From the NCBI GenBank assembly GCA_007644065.1, contig VJWN01000004.1, positions 1 to 64,000 on the forward strand: 64,000 nucleotides of DNA. Reading direction: 5' to 3'. Source of the stretch: Margaritispora aquatica. Lineage: Eukaryota; Ascomycota; Leotiomycetes; Helotiales; Discinellaceae. Shown in pieces: positions 36,235 to 48,005 of the stretch. Below the pieces are notes generated by a model that made no database searches, was not told where the DNA came from, and saw only the letters and a program-made list of their open reading frames with translations. How positions within the stretch are numbered: position 1 is the first letter of the stretch; the number at the start of each line of letters is the position of its first letter. A program made the position numbers and the translations under genes.

Positions 36235-36640
36235 GAGAGACTATCTGTGTGTAATGAATGGAGGACGGCGTTTGGTGAGTATATATCCGCAGGCGTTTGG
36301 TGTTCCTATGCACAGCAAAAATTCATGTAGGGGTAATTGGGACGTGGAATGAAGATATTGGCTCTATGATTCAAGTTTGCATGCTTTTGGGAAGTGTGAT
36401 GTCACATGTAACCATGAAATATGTCCGGTAATAAGCAAGCCCTAATGTTTTCTATCATCACTACTGATGTGCTGCAATCTCACAATTGTAAGACGTGCAA
36501 AGGCTAGTACTTAGGCCGCCAGGAGAGATTATCTTTGAACCTCTCTCCATTGACAGATACGGCTTATTATAGCTGTGCGAAAAGGTATATGTCATGTTTT
36601 AGCGGATTGATATTGTTTACTTTTATGGCTCTTGTTTTCC
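36235..36640. other. Intergenic between convergent genes
   Basis: About 400 bp between the RPA190 stop and the stop of the membrane-protein gene on the opposite strand. Nothing recognisable; presumably two 3' untranslated regions. Confidence 0.5.
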
Positions 36641-37572
36641 TCAAGACCCGCTATATATTGTTGATACCCGCCTGAGTTCTTTCCGCCCCTTCATCCTCTG
36701 GTATACGAGATACAAAACGAAGAGTCCAAAAATGTTCACTACTGCTCCTGCGAGGGTCAACCCCCATTGTCTTGACTACACACTCATTAGCCAAAATTCT
36801 CAACATGCTTCAAGTCCAAAGAAATCCACTCACCCCTCTTGAGCACACTTTCTTAAAGTCGACGATATTCTCAAAATTCCCTTGAATCGCATCCGCCAAT
36901 GGGCTGCACGCCCAACCCCAAAGGTCCTTCCCATTCTTGCCTACACGATACGCAATCGCGACACCAATCCAAACCACCACGTGACCGACCTCATTAGCCA
37001 TGCTGAGCTTGTCCTGCACATCGCTGACTCTGTTGGCTGCCTTGATGGAGATGAGATACGAGACCGTGACGGTAAGGCCGAGAATGGCAGTCAGCAAGGC
37101 GATGGCGAAGAGTAGGATGGATGGCCACAGCTGCGTTTCTTTAGCCCAGGGACCACGACCATTCCGCTGGATCTTATGCGTTTTGGACCAATTGAACAGC
37201 GTTTGCCCTTCTTGGACTGCAGCGGGGATGGCGACGGCTGTTGCCGCTAGGCGGGCGATGAGACGTAGCATTCTGATTCTGATTTTACGCGTCTGTTTTC
37301 ACATTAGCATGTGTTTAGTGTTGTTACTTATGATAGGGTAAATATACAATGTCTTTCTGTTTGTGTTCAAGCACAACAGGGACGCTATACCTCTGTTGAG
37401 GCCCAACTTCTTCACCCACAGAATATCCATCTTGAGTTTTCGCAGCACCCGGTGTCCATCCAATTCTCGGCGTAGATTCTACAGATGATGGGTTTGGGAG
37501 AAGAGACATCTCGACTGGTGTCATGGGTGTCAGAGGACCCTGAGGAATTTCCTTGTACGAGCGGCCAAACAT
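36641..37572 (-). CDS. Fungal multi-pass membrane protein, function unknown
   Basis: Predicted 274 residues from exons 37328-37572, 36834-37278 and 36641-36775 (introns of 49 and 58 nt, CTAAT branch site in the first). The N-terminal 80 residues are hydrophilic with repeated TP/SP motifs (PLTPMTPVEM, RIGWTPGAAK). Four hydrophobic segments follow: LIARLAATAVAIPAAV, a long one from LWPSILLFAIALL to TVTVSYLI, VVVWIGVAIAY, and LAGAVVNIFGLFVLYLVYQ near the C-terminus, ending with a basic tail. This looks like a small four-span membrane protein; I do not recognise the family. The third exon is supported only by splice sites and its clear membrane segment. Confidence 0.7.
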
Positions 37573-38314
37573 GATGTATATATTTGGATTTACTCCCCAC
37601 CAAAACTTGATGTCAGATGTGATGACCAAGATTGTCTTACAAAAGAAATTGGAAGGGTGATTCAAGGGATGGCTGAGATGCTGAGCGACGCCAGGTGTAT
37701 GAAAAAACTCTCTTTCATGGGCCCGAGGGTGACTGTGGCTTGTTGCGGCTGGCACGCTTCCATGTCGTGATCGGAGGTAAGCACTAACTGATCGCCATAC
37801 CAAGACCTTAATACGCCTACTCGAATGCAATATAAGCTTCCAAAGTCTGACTAGACTTGGCTTTATGTGTTTGATGACTGAACGAACATCAGTGTAAGAA
37901 AGAAATCCCAATGTTCACGAGGATAAGAAGTTTTAAGAAGTCGAGAGACGCTCGGTTCGGGCATGGACATGGCAATTCAAGTGATTGAACGGTCAAGCAA
38001 TTGCAAAGTCAAAGTAATTGCTTTTTGGTTTGATTTGGATGGAGCATGGGTGCTTTGGGCTTCAAAGGGATTCAAACAGTGGTGGCTACGTGTTGCCATA
38101 GGGCTGAGCATAGCCACAACAAACGGCCCCCACCACTGCGGAAATGAGCATTGTCAGACAGCTCCTAACGCAGAGCTGTGATCAAGTGCTTAAGCACTGT
38201 GGGAAGGTCAACCGATCACCTTGTTTATAGCACTACAGCAAAGAAAAACTAGCTTTAGTCATTTGTGCGAGCATGCATTAGGGAATTAAATGTTTCTCAT
38301 ATATGCCCAATCTA
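37573..38314. other. Intergenic upstream of the membrane protein gene
   Basis: About 740 bp between the membrane-protein start and the MED13 stop, both on minus. The open frame of the membrane protein extends upstream to 37911, but I prefer the internal ATG at 37572. No other gene is supported. Confidence 0.5.
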
Positions 38315-41300
38315 TTACATGAGCATATACAATGCTTTGACAGCCTTCTCGGCTGCGGCGATGTGCCACGGTCTAACATCTTCGACGCTATTGACAACAC
38401 CCCTCACTCTCGCCAGACTTCCAAGCCCTCTATAATACCCAAGCACTTCTCTCAGAAGAGATTCATGAAAAGTCCTGGGATTTCCAATGACCTCACTATG
38501 CACTATGTTTACTTCCATAACAACAGGGGGATCATTGTTCGCCCCCCCTCGCTTAATGAGATATCCGCTGATCAGAGCAAGGTTGAGCTCTACTAAAGAA
38601 TTCGAATTGTTGAGCCTGTGCCCGAGGACAGCTCCCCAGCTTTGATCAGTCACGTCGATCAGGCGGGAGTCACCATCTGGCTCAAGTGGTGCATCTGCAG
38701 CATTGGCAGGGGTATTTGCAGTATCTGATGGAACGTTCGAGGACTGGAACCCTTGTGGCGTTGATACAGGAGTGATGACCGAGCTTGCTGCGGTGCTGCT
38801 GGGAGTCAAGACTGTGGCTGCGGGTAATAGACGCAATGAAGGGTCTGTATGTACCGTGATAAGTGTTAAGCTGGCTTGAGCATTGGTCTCATTCGATGCT
38901 AGATGAGTCCACACCTCCAGCTCGGAAGAATCCATAGCGCCCACTTTGACCACCATAAGGCGCCAATGTATCTTCTTGCTAGATATGTAGTCTATGGTTG
39001 TCTCCCAAATTTCAGTTGCGACTTGAGAGAATGGGGTTGATAAAGGCTCATTCTTTCGGCCAAGGCAATAAGACGCAGTCATTTGCTGCGTCCCTCTATT
39101 ATCTGTCCAGGCTGCAGTAACCCATCGATCATCGAGACTTTGGGCGTATGCAACATGTAGGCATGTATTTTCTTGGAGAACAGATGCCGATGAAGTGGAG
39201 TTTAATTTGAAATCGATCATCTTAGGGAGTGGCCGATCCAACATAATCGCAGGCGAGGACGACAGTGAGTCGAAATCAAAACAACGGTCATAGACTTCCA
39301 TAGCGATATGAAAATAATCGTTTGGTGATGGTACAGCCAGTGTGGTAGGTGAGGCAATGAAGTCAAGTGGTATGAGCTGTAGGACTAACTCATTTGCCAT
39401 GTTGACCCTTCTCTCTGATAGTGCCTTTCGGTAAAGATTGAAAAGATGTTGAAATGCCGAACATATCTGTACAAGCAGCGTTCCGTTGTCATTCGGGTAC
39501 ACAAAATAAACCACAAAATTCGTGTCGCCCACAGTGAGAGATTGGAGCAACTTGCAAAGTTGAGCAGTAGTCTCCTTTAATGCGGCAGCATAATGCTGCC
39601 GATGATGTTGAAGTGGATCTAGGGAATAGGCGACCAATCCATTAGGGACCTCCTTGGAAAAGACTTTATTGTGACTGCCAAATCTCGACGACTCATAGAC
39701 ACTTCTCATCTGATCTAGGAAGATACCTGAACTCATAGAAACTCCTCCAATGTTAGGATGAACGCAAACTGCATTCACATCTTTGTTGCCTTGAGAAGGC
39801 CCAAGACCTAAATTTTCCCAGAAATTAACCGCTGATGGAAGTATCGAGAGTTTACTATCCGCCCTTCGCACCTCCAATTGAGGTGGCGGTAACTGGAATG
39901 GATTGTTTGGTCGATTTGGTTCAAGGCCATTGGGACCTCGTGGAGCCATTGGACGAGGAGGAAGTCTAAGACCTTGATTCAGCACAGGAATACCTTGGAT
40001 ATCAATAAACGAGCGCAGGGAACAAGCAGTTGGATCTCTCAAACATGCACTAGCAGCTTTTGCTAGGTTGTGCATCAACTGTCTCGTGGTACAGACTTTC
40101 TCCAATTTCGTTGGGATGTCAGTTATTGTTGTCCCAGGAATACTGAAGGTCCCAAAAACAGCTTGGTCTGCTAAAATCTGCGCTGTTGCAATACGCTCAG
40201 CATCGGAAAGAATATTGAATTGTATGTCGGGCTCTGGTGTTGTAAAATAGGTGGTAAGCGACCAATCTGCTGGATCCGCATCTAGCAGAGGGATTTGGGA
40301 GCCATTTATGGATTGCGGGGTGCCAACTGGCTGATCTAGTTCCATGGCTAACGCGTTGAAAGAAGAGCCGATGTCATCGCTGTCATCAATATCCCACCTT
40401 CGCTTTGATCCAAGTTTGGAGATAGGAGATGGCCCTTCAGTGGTATTACTTGTGTCGTCTTGCTCTGATATTTGGCTGTATCCATCCGAGTCTACTAGAT
40501 AGTCCATGGGTTCATCTGTAACCTGTTTTATAGGAGCTTCCTCGACAAGGATGTGTGGAGTGAATGCAGAATCATTTCTACTCACACGCGCCTTTCGGCG
40601 ATCACTCAAATATCCAGTCAGTGGCAGTTCCGATGCCTTATCTATGGTAGATATTTTCTTCTGAACAGTAACATTGAATTGGCCTTGGGATCCGTATTTC
40701 GCATTGACCGACATAACAGAGTTTTCAAATGGAATCTTGTCAAAGAGACTGCTCCTCCTGGATAATGTGCTACAGCCTTGATGGGTATGCTTCTGTGCAA
40801 GACGATTAAACACTGTCTCTTGATTGAAGGGGATCACTGGGATCCTGCGTTGATGTGGATTGTTAGCAATATCTACATCCATTTGGGTTGACCCAGCATG
40901 CAAACTCGTGATTTCCGTAACAGGAGATTTGAAGAAAGGGATCGGGTCAGCATCAGGAATAATTTGGAAATTTTCCTCAATACTATCCAACTGTATATGG
41001 TCGGATGAGATCCTTCTGTCCAAAGTCATTTCCTCCTCCTTTGTCACAGCCTCCTGTGCGACAGGCAAAGCTGGGATAGTTGGAGAAGGAGTGTTATGAG
41101 CAGCAGGTTCAGTGTCGGGCACATCGAAAAAGTCAAAATCCGCTTCAATAATGTCGCCGTCAAACACGTCTACATCTAAAGGGTCTCCGAACATATGCGC
41201 ATTCTCAGCTCCACTGTCAGTAAACTGAACTGCTGAACTGGTGCGCTCTTTCTTGGCCGATGACCACATGTCTACATCTCCATCAGCTCCAACAGTAGTT

Positions 41301-42856
41301 GAGGCAGAAGCACCAGAATCATGAGGTACAAAGACATTGTGATTTCCTGGTGTAGACACATTACCATCAAACGTTGGCGTAGCACCAATAGGATGTGGTG
41401 CATCTGGTGGTGTCGGGTACATTGCGCCAGCATTGCTTCCACGGCGGAGTGCAGCTGGTGAATAAATGTGTGATTGAAGATTCCGAGCCTCTACATCGGC
41501 CTGCTCTCTAGAAAGCGCTTCTGCAGCCTGCCTATCTCTCTGTCGTTTCAAGAGAAGACCCGACCGCTCATCTCTACCCTTAAACCACTCTTCAGCAAAT
41601 GCTAGTGGATCACGAGGGATGTCGCTTATTGCGTCTATCTGCTGTGCTTCTCGGGCAGTAATAGAAGTTTGGAAACAGAGCAGCGCTGGCCAAGGAATAA
41701 TAGCTAAGTCCTCTGCTGCGGGTGTGGTTTGGTTGTCCAGATTCAGATATGGGGAGATCCCTCCTATAATTTGGACATACAGCCATCCCCCAGCTTCCAA
41801 ATCACTAGAGTTGAGACCTTTGGTTGATAGCCAATCTAGACATTTAGACTGCCAGGATTTGATGGTCGAAGCGGCTGGAAAGTTGGCTTGCCCATTAGCC
41901 GAATCTCCCTGGAACTGCAGAACAGATGTCGAGTCCTCAACTTTCACATCATCAAACATGCTATAGAATCTCGCAGCATTCCCACTAGGTGCTAGCCACA
42001 GTGACGCTCCTACACTAGTCTCCGAAATCTTGCCAGGCTTCGAAAGTGTTGCCAAACTTTGGAGACCAAGTGCAACATCACAGTGTGCTTTGACCACTAC
42101 CACCCCCAAAGAAGTTAGGCTAATGTCTAAAGTCGCCAGCTCAATGGGCGAGCTTGTCATGTTGGGAGTTGTGAGAATCAGAGTTCTCGAGTTGAGAGGA
42201 ATACAGTTTTGTTGCCGGCAAAGGAAATACACTAGAGAGCCAAGGACGGAGGAAATGAAGTATTCATGGATGTCTTTCAGGGAAGCCGACATGTCAGAGC
42301 TATTTGTCGACCTGGAAGTAGGAGAAGGCATCGGTAGTTCATGAGATACGCTCAAGCCCAGGTTCTGCTGAACGGAACGGGCGTTGAGAGCTTGGGCATT
42401 TCTGAGTGACGCCTCCATCGAAGAAGATGGAGAGGAGCTGCTGCTTGGTGTAGCCATCGTATTCGGCGCTACAGCTTTACTCCTCACAAGGCTGGCTGGT
42501 TCATAAACTCCCTTGTCTCTTTGCACGAGCCCGACCCCTCGAATCTCGAGATTCAAGTTACCCAGCTCTGAATCTTTAACCGAAACACCTAGAGATTTGC
42601 TTGTTGAGCCTTGAAAGATCCATAGTCCCTCCCTGAGCGAATCATAATGGACTAGCCGACCGTCTTGTCGCCAACCTAGCTCCAGCCGTTGCAAATGTTT
42701 CTTGGTGAGCCCCGAGGAGGAGGGCCTCTCTGCCTCAAAGTACTCATAGTGAATGATCGCATAGTTGTTCTAGATGCCAATTAGGGTCTGGTACATTACA
42801 ATGAGTGTTCTGCTTACAAAAGATAATACATTGGTAAGATATTCCCCAGGATCCAT
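38315..42856 (-). CDS. MED13: Mediator kinase-module subunit MED13 (SRB9/SSN2)
   Basis: Large scaffold of the Mediator CDK8 kinase module, which links the kinase to core Mediator in the nucleus. Exons 42818-42856 and 38315-42769 join in frame (48-nt intron) to 1,497 residues. The first exon has only 13 codons (MDPGEYLTNVLSF), and the join continues NNYAIIHYEYFEAE, as in fungal MED13 N-termini. The C-terminal third has the conserved MED13 blocks: VNFWENLGLGP, a PIWI-like MID region with VVYFVYPNDNGTLL, and near the end RLIDVTDQSWGAVLGHRLN with SLVELNLALISGYLIKRGG. The middle, about residues 350-900, is Ser/Asp/Pro-rich and probably disordered. It is divergent from ENP2. Confidence 0.92.
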
Positions 42857-43450
42857 CTTCAAATTCATAAATCATTAAACTCCCCAGAGAACACCCGACT
42901 TCAGCAAGCGAGTCAACAGGTGCAATACTGTCACCTACAATCCCGCGAAGTAGTTTGTGCACGAGATATATGATGGATAGATGCTAGTGGGGGAATCGCG
43001 TAGCCTATGCGAAGCTCGCAGGGCTCCATCTCATCAGGGACTTGAGCTGCCAATGCGTATTTTGGCAGCAGATCAGAGGGTGGCAGATGGGTAAAACAAT
43101 AAAACAAATTTCAATGCTCTGTTGGCTTCAAGGTACTAATGTCAAGATTGCGGTTGGTTGGTGTTGGTCGGAGTGACGCAGTTGACGGTTGATGCTTGAC
43201 GTGATGCTTGGATCATCTCGTGCCTCTTATGAGGAGTGAGGCTCAGGGTCCTTTAGGAAGCACTATGTCGGATTGATCCTTGATTGGGCGTTCAAAAAAC
43301 ATTCATCCTAGCGCTTCGTCAGCCTTGTTTCGTGCCCCGCTAAAAAGTTCCTGCGCCTGAACTTTTGCTTTCAATCCGCACTCCATCCAAATATCCTTCG
43401 CAGCAGGTACCAATCCACCTTGAGGCGATTTTCCAACGCCAGCTGCCGCC
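42857..43450. other. Divergent MED13-ENP2 intergenic region
   Basis: 594 bp between the two start codons, presumably holding both promoters and leaders. No specific element recognised. Confidence 0.5.
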
Positions 43451-45373
43451 ATGAAGCTCACGAATCCAAACGAAGTCCCTGTATATACTATATCAGGGGC
43501 TTCGACAGCTCGGCCTCTTCCAGATTGGCTCGCAAGAAAGCGGAAGCGCAGTCTCAAAAATGATCCTGAATATGCCAATCGTGTCGAACTACTTCAGGAT
43601 TTCGAATTCGAAGAGGCCAGTGCTTGTGTTAGAGTCAGCGATGATGGAGACTGGGTCATGAGCACGGGAACATATAAACCGCAAATCCACACACACTACC
43701 TGCCACACTTATCAATGTCGTTTGCCCGACACACCTCGTCACTTAACCACTCCTTCATTTTACTATCTTCCGACTATTCGAAGTCTCTACATTTGCAAAC
43801 CGATCGAAGCCTCGAATTCCATACTCCTGGTGGCTGTCACTACAAAACGCGTCTTCCAAGATATGGCCGAGATGTCCAATACGACAGATACTCCGCCGAG
43901 GCTTTGGTTCCTGCTGTTGGTGTGAACGCGGAGAAGAGCGGTGAGGTTTACCGCTTGAATTTGGAGATAGGGAGGTTCATGAAGCCATACCAAATTGATG
44001 TAGGAGGTGATGACATCAATTCAATTGGTGGTGGCTCTTTACAGGGAGGTATTAATGCCGGGAGTGTCAATGTAGCCGCCATCGCAGAGGACAGCCACAA
44101 TCTTCTCGCCTTCGGGACATCGCTCGGCACTGTGGAGTTCTGGGATCCCAGAGTAAAAGCTAGAGTCGGAATACTTGCTACACAGGAAGGAGAAGTCACA
44201 GCTCTTGATTTTGACAGATCTGGAATATCACTAGCCACTGGTTCATCGGAGGGAATTGTGAAAATTTTTGATTTGCGAAGACCAACTCCCCTGCTCAGGA
44301 AGGATCAAGGTTATGGATATCCTATCAAGAGTCTAATACACATGACGACATCTTCTCGCGAGAACAAAATTCTCTCGGCTGACAAACGCATCATAAAGAT
44401 TTGGGACGAACAAGACGGCAAAGCCTGGACATCAGTGGAACCCGCGGTTGATATCAACTGTGTCGCATGGTGCAAGCAGAGTGGAATGCTTCTCACTGCA
44501 AACGAAGGCAAACAGCAACATGCATTCTTGATTCCACAGCTTGGTCCAGCTCCAAAATGGTGTTCATTCTTAGATAACATGGTGGAGGAGATGGCAGAAG
44601 AAGCACCATCGGAGACATATGACAACTACAAGTTTGTATCAACATCTGAACTTAAAGGACTTAACCTTGGTCACCTAGTAGGTACAACCAACTTACTGCG
44701 CCCTTACATGCACGGATATTTTATTGCTTCAAAATTATATGAAGAGGCACGGCTCATTGCAAACCCATACATCTTCGAAGATGAGCGAAACAAGAGAATC
44801 AAGGAGAAAGTCGATAAGGAGCGCGAAACCAGAATCCGAGGTGGAAAGAAGGTCAAAGTCAATCAAAATCTGGTTGATAAAATGCTTAAGCGACAAGAGC
44901 GAAGAGAGAAGGTGGACGAGAGCATGGGTGTTCTTGGAGATGATCGATTCGGAAAATTGTTCGAAGACGAGGAGTTCCAGGTCGATGAACGAAGTCGGGA
45001 ATTCCAAGCAATCAACCCCAGTACCAAGGTACCCGGATCTGCAGGAGGTGTCAATATGGCTCAAAGTGATGCCTCGGGTAGCGAAGATGAAGAAGCTGTC
45101 GCCAAGACCAAATCGAAGCCTGCACCGGAGATGCGAATCTCATCATCATCCTACAAGAAATCAGGTCACCAAAGGCAGGACAAAGCTTTGGGATCCAGAA
45201 CACAAGGGAATGGTCGTGTTGGTAAGAACAGAGGCGATGTTGTCGGAGAAAGACAGATCACGTTTGCTCCAGGCGCAGGAAAGAAGGACAAAGAGAAGCC
45301 TGAGCCAGAACGCAAGGGAAGACGGGACGACGGCAGAAGAAGCGCGAGCGGAAACGTATTCAGAAAACTTTGA
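43451..45373 (+). CDS. ENP2: Ribosome-biogenesis WD-repeat protein ENP2/NOL10
   Basis: Single-exon gene of 640 residues. ENP2 is a nucleolar factor of the small-subunit processome, needed for 18S rRNA maturation. The N-terminus (MKLTNPNEVPVYTISG, then PLPDWLARKRKRSLK) and the block KPQIHTHYLPHLSMSFARH are family hallmarks. WD-like blades follow (GTVEFWDPR near 235, GIVKIFDLRRP near 275, RIIKIWDEQDG near 320), then a PRPYMHGYF-like block (LLRPYMHGYFI), a charged helical region and a Lys/Arg-rich tail. The gene overlaps no other real gene and converges on the membrane-protein gene at 45494. Confidence 0.95.
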   Translation: MKLTNPNEVPVYTISGASTARPLPDWLARKRKRSLKNDPEYANRVELLQDFEFEEASACVRVSDDGDWVMSTGTYKPQIHTHYLPHLSMSFARHTSSLNHSFILLSSDYSKSLHLQTDRSLEFHTPGGCHYKTRLPRYGRDVQYDRYSAEALVPAVGVNAEKSGEVYRLNLEIGRFMKPYQIDVGGDDINSIGGGSLQGGINAGSVNVAAIAEDSHNLLAFGTSLGTVEFWDPRVKARVGILATQEGEVTALDFDRSGISLATGSSEGIVKIFDLRRPTPLLRKDQGYGYPIKSLIHMTTSSRENKILSADKRIIKIWDEQDGKAWTSVEPAVDINCVAWCKQSGMLLTANEGKQQHAFLIPQLGPAPKWCSFLDNMVEEMAEEAPSETYDNYKFVSTSELKGLNLGHLVGTTNLLRPYMHGYFIASKLYEEARLIANPYIFEDERNKRIKEKVDKERETRIRGGKKVKVNQNLVDKMLKRQERREKVDESMGVLGDDRFGKLFEDEEFQVDERSREFQAINPSTKVPGSAGGVNMAQSDASGSEDEEAVAKTKSKPAPEMRISSSSYKKSGHQRQDKALGSRTQGNGRVGKNRGDVVGERQITFAPGAGKKDKEKPEPERKGRRDDGRRSASGNVFRKL

Positions 45374-45493
45374 GTATCGTATTCGTTACCAAAACGCCAG
45401 GAAGAATCAACTCCCAATTCGCTCCCCAACCCGCTGTAATGCACACGAATTCCAAATACAGACAACACTGATAATAATACATCCAAGAACATA

Positions 45494-46165
45494 TCATCGC
45501 CCAAACTTCCTCCCCCAACCTGATTTATTTGGCGGCTCAGACATCTCGAATTGCATCAACTTGGGATTGGCCTTCTCAATATCCGTACTCCTCGACTTCC
45601 TTGGCGTATTTGGAACTTCATCAATTCTCGTTAATCCCCGAGAAGACTTCCTTTTCTGGACGTCCTTTGGAAAAGTCGATCGCCGAGGTGTGAGTGCGGT
45701 TGCGACCCGTCTTGCTGACCTTCTGATGCTCTCTCGAACTTGCCAATCTCTCTTCTTGGCCAAGTAGAATAGCACTGCAGAGACCGCTGTTTTTATATCA
45801 GTAGAATCCATTTGAAATTCATCGAAGAAGAACCTACCACCAAAGACGCAAATGAAACATGCAACCACAATGATTGCAATCACTCCTCCTCGAGAAAGTG
45901 ATATGGAACCAGAGTCCTTTCCAGCCGCTCCAGCATTTGAATCGCCAGCGCTGCCTGTCGATGCTGCATCCCCAGCTGTGGGATCGCCTGGTTGCTGTGG
46001 TGAAGAGGTTGCTAGCACCGAATACAGCGAAGATACTGCGCTTGCCGACATTTGAGGTGTGAGAGAGACGATACTGGAAGTTGTAGTTGGGTCGGTAGAA
46101 TTCTGTGCTGTGGTGTAGTGGAATAGGGACGGCAGCATCAAGCTGAAAAGAAGGGAGGACTTCAT
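45494..46165 (-). CDS. Secreted-topology single-pass membrane protein, unknown function
   Basis: Predicted 206 residues from exons 45838-46165 and 45494-45786. A signal peptide (MKSSLLFSLMLPSLFHYTTA) is followed by a Ser/Thr/Gly-rich outer region (about 22-95), one membrane helix (GVIAIIVVACFICVFGAVSA and following LFYLA), and a basic cytoplasmic tail with KKRDWQVRESIRR and RKSSRGLTRIDEVPNTPRK. This is the layout of many fungal wall-sensor-like proteins, but no family domain is recognised. The intron (51 nt, GTAGGT to AACAG, 45787-45837) is a multiple of three without an in-frame stop; removing it gives one continuous membrane helix, keeping it would insert a charged loop. An upstream in-frame start at 46210 is possible but would bury the signal peptide. 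Confidence 0.75.
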   Translation of the reverse strand: MKSSLLFSLMLPSLFHYTTAQNSTDPTTTSSIVSLTPQMSASAVSSLYSVLATSSPQQPGDPTAGDAASTGSAGDSNAGAAGKDSGSISLSRGGVIAIIVVACFICVFGGRFFFDEFQMDSTDIKTAVSAVLFYLAKKRDWQVRESIRRSARRVATALTPRRSTFPKDVQKRKSSRGLTRIDEVPNTPRKSRSTDIEKANPKLMQFEMSEPPNKSGWGRKFGR

Positions 46166-48005
46166 ATCTCGGGGGAAATGCTCAGATATAAGAATGAACC
46201 AAATTTCCACGACTCAGGCGCTAGCTGCCGGTAGTACTAGATGTGACGAGATAGTGATTGATTTGTGACGGATGAGCAATTTCGAATGCGAAGTACCGGT
46301 AGGTGGAGGTGAGTTTTTCTGTGACGGTGGCTTTCGTACGTTTTCAATGGAAGATCGTGTGATATGATGCGGGAGAGGCAAATCTTAAACCTTTGAGCGC
46401 TACATCTTGGCCTCTCACTGGGTCCCATCTCAGAATATCAGAGGGGACTAAGGGGTTTGAAACAGAGCATGGCAGGCATGACGAGCGTCAAAAAAAGGGA
46501 GTATATTTCTGGAGAGCACTTGATTGGTGGTGGGGTGCTGAAGGACTGGTCTGCCAGCGGCTATTTGTCTTGGGTGCACATTCTATTTGTAGTGTGACGG
46601 GCCCAATGAGAGAGGCCTGGAGCGTGCTGAAGCACGGTCCTGCATTTTTAGCGACGCAGGTCAAGTCAACGTCAACTCCACAAATTCCACAACAAAATGG
46701 TATCTAAACTCTTGAATCGCTCCTCATACCGGCGGCTGTCATTCAGGTGTTGCGACGACGAGTGTCGGAGGGCTATTTAGAGACTTTAGTTATCGTGGGA
46801 TGGCGTTTGTAAGAGATGCTATCCACAGTTCGAAGTCGAGACCCTAGTCAACATTGCTCTTTAGTTTATACTCTCTTCAGAAGGTAGATCCTCAGCAGCT
46901 CTTGATGTCCACCGATATCAAGCTTGGATCTTGTATTTGTTGCGGTTGTGGGAATCGCAGGTTTTTTTCTTTTGCTTTTGACTGTAGAGCAAGCAGGTTC
47001 CTAGTTTTGCTGCATGTGTAGTTGTATTTGACCCATTCAAAAGCTGAGTGTTTGGACTTAAAGATATCCACATGTCTATCTCTGAGAATCGAATTCGGGC
47101 TTTTACTATGTGCTCGTGGTTAGTACTACATGAGAAATGTAGGCTATTCTTCATCTTCATGTTGCACAACCTTGAAATCGTGCAGATACTTGAGATTGGT
47201 CTAATTATTTCAAGGCGACAGTATTATAATCTACTCGATAGGCTAGAAGAATATGATGTTGGAGGGATTGAGAGGGATGATTTTCTTCAAAATACGAATA
47301 TGGGAAACCTCAATTTACTTGGCATTTACTGAGCCAAGCTCTGTTGTTGAAGAAACTTCGGCCGTTATCCCACAGCACACATTGTGAACTTTATTCATGT
47401 CGCGAGAGTCTCAAGTAATTCTTTCAAGAAGCACATCGAGACTCAGTGGGTGCCGTGAAAGACTTATAACCAACCATCTGGAGACATGGCGAGATCAAAA
47501 TCAAGCCAGTCTTGACAGAAAGTAATGGATGTCCCCCCGCAATTCAATACATACTGTATTCAATCACTTCTTGATTTGTTCTACCAGGAATATGGCAAGT
47601 TTGAATGCGCAAAGGGATCTTAGGTAAGTCAAGCTGTAGTCGTGCCTGCATTTCTTGTCTTCAAAATGAGCACCTTCGCTTATTGTGGGCAAATTGGCCG
47701 TTCTGGCTCCAACACTTCCAAAACCTCACTTCAACCACCAATCTGAGCTTCAGCTTGAGATGAACGAAATGTCTAGATTGATCTACGGCATCTGATTGAT
47801 CAAGTCACCGTTCTTTGATGCTCTCTGGAGTAAGAATTCGCTTCCGCCGTTCCCCAAAACCTCTCTGTCTTGTTGCTTGGTGAATCCCCAATCAGAAGGA
47901 ACATTACTTTCTCGAAACCGCATCCAACTAAAGTATTCTAGGTAGATATGTCTATAATCTCGCAGATAAGTCAAATAGCTAATATATGAATTGGCAGATA
48001 AGACA
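46166..48005. other. Intergenic, no gene seen
   Basis: About 1.8 kb between divergent genes. Short frames (for instance 94 codons at 47048-47332) have no recognisable features. It must contain the promoters of both flanking genes. An upstream non-coding or coding exon of the coiled-coil gene could lie here; a CAG acceptor-like site is at 47995-47997, just before its ATG. Confidence 0.45.

Noticed and set aside
37573..37911. N-terminal extension of the membrane protein
   Set aside because: The frame is open but lacks the composition of the downstream protein; the ATG at 37572 gives a clean start.
42744..42962. A 72-codon frame as first exon of MED13
   Set aside because: Its frame does not join in phase to exon 2 at any donor; the 13-codon exon starting at 42856 in another frame does.
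44724..45767. A 347-codon plus-strand open frame
   Set aside because: It overlaps the 3' part of ENP2 in another frame, has no family resemblance, does not start at a convincing ATG and runs into the convergent membrane-protein gene; it is a shadow of a Lys/Arg/Glu-rich coding region.
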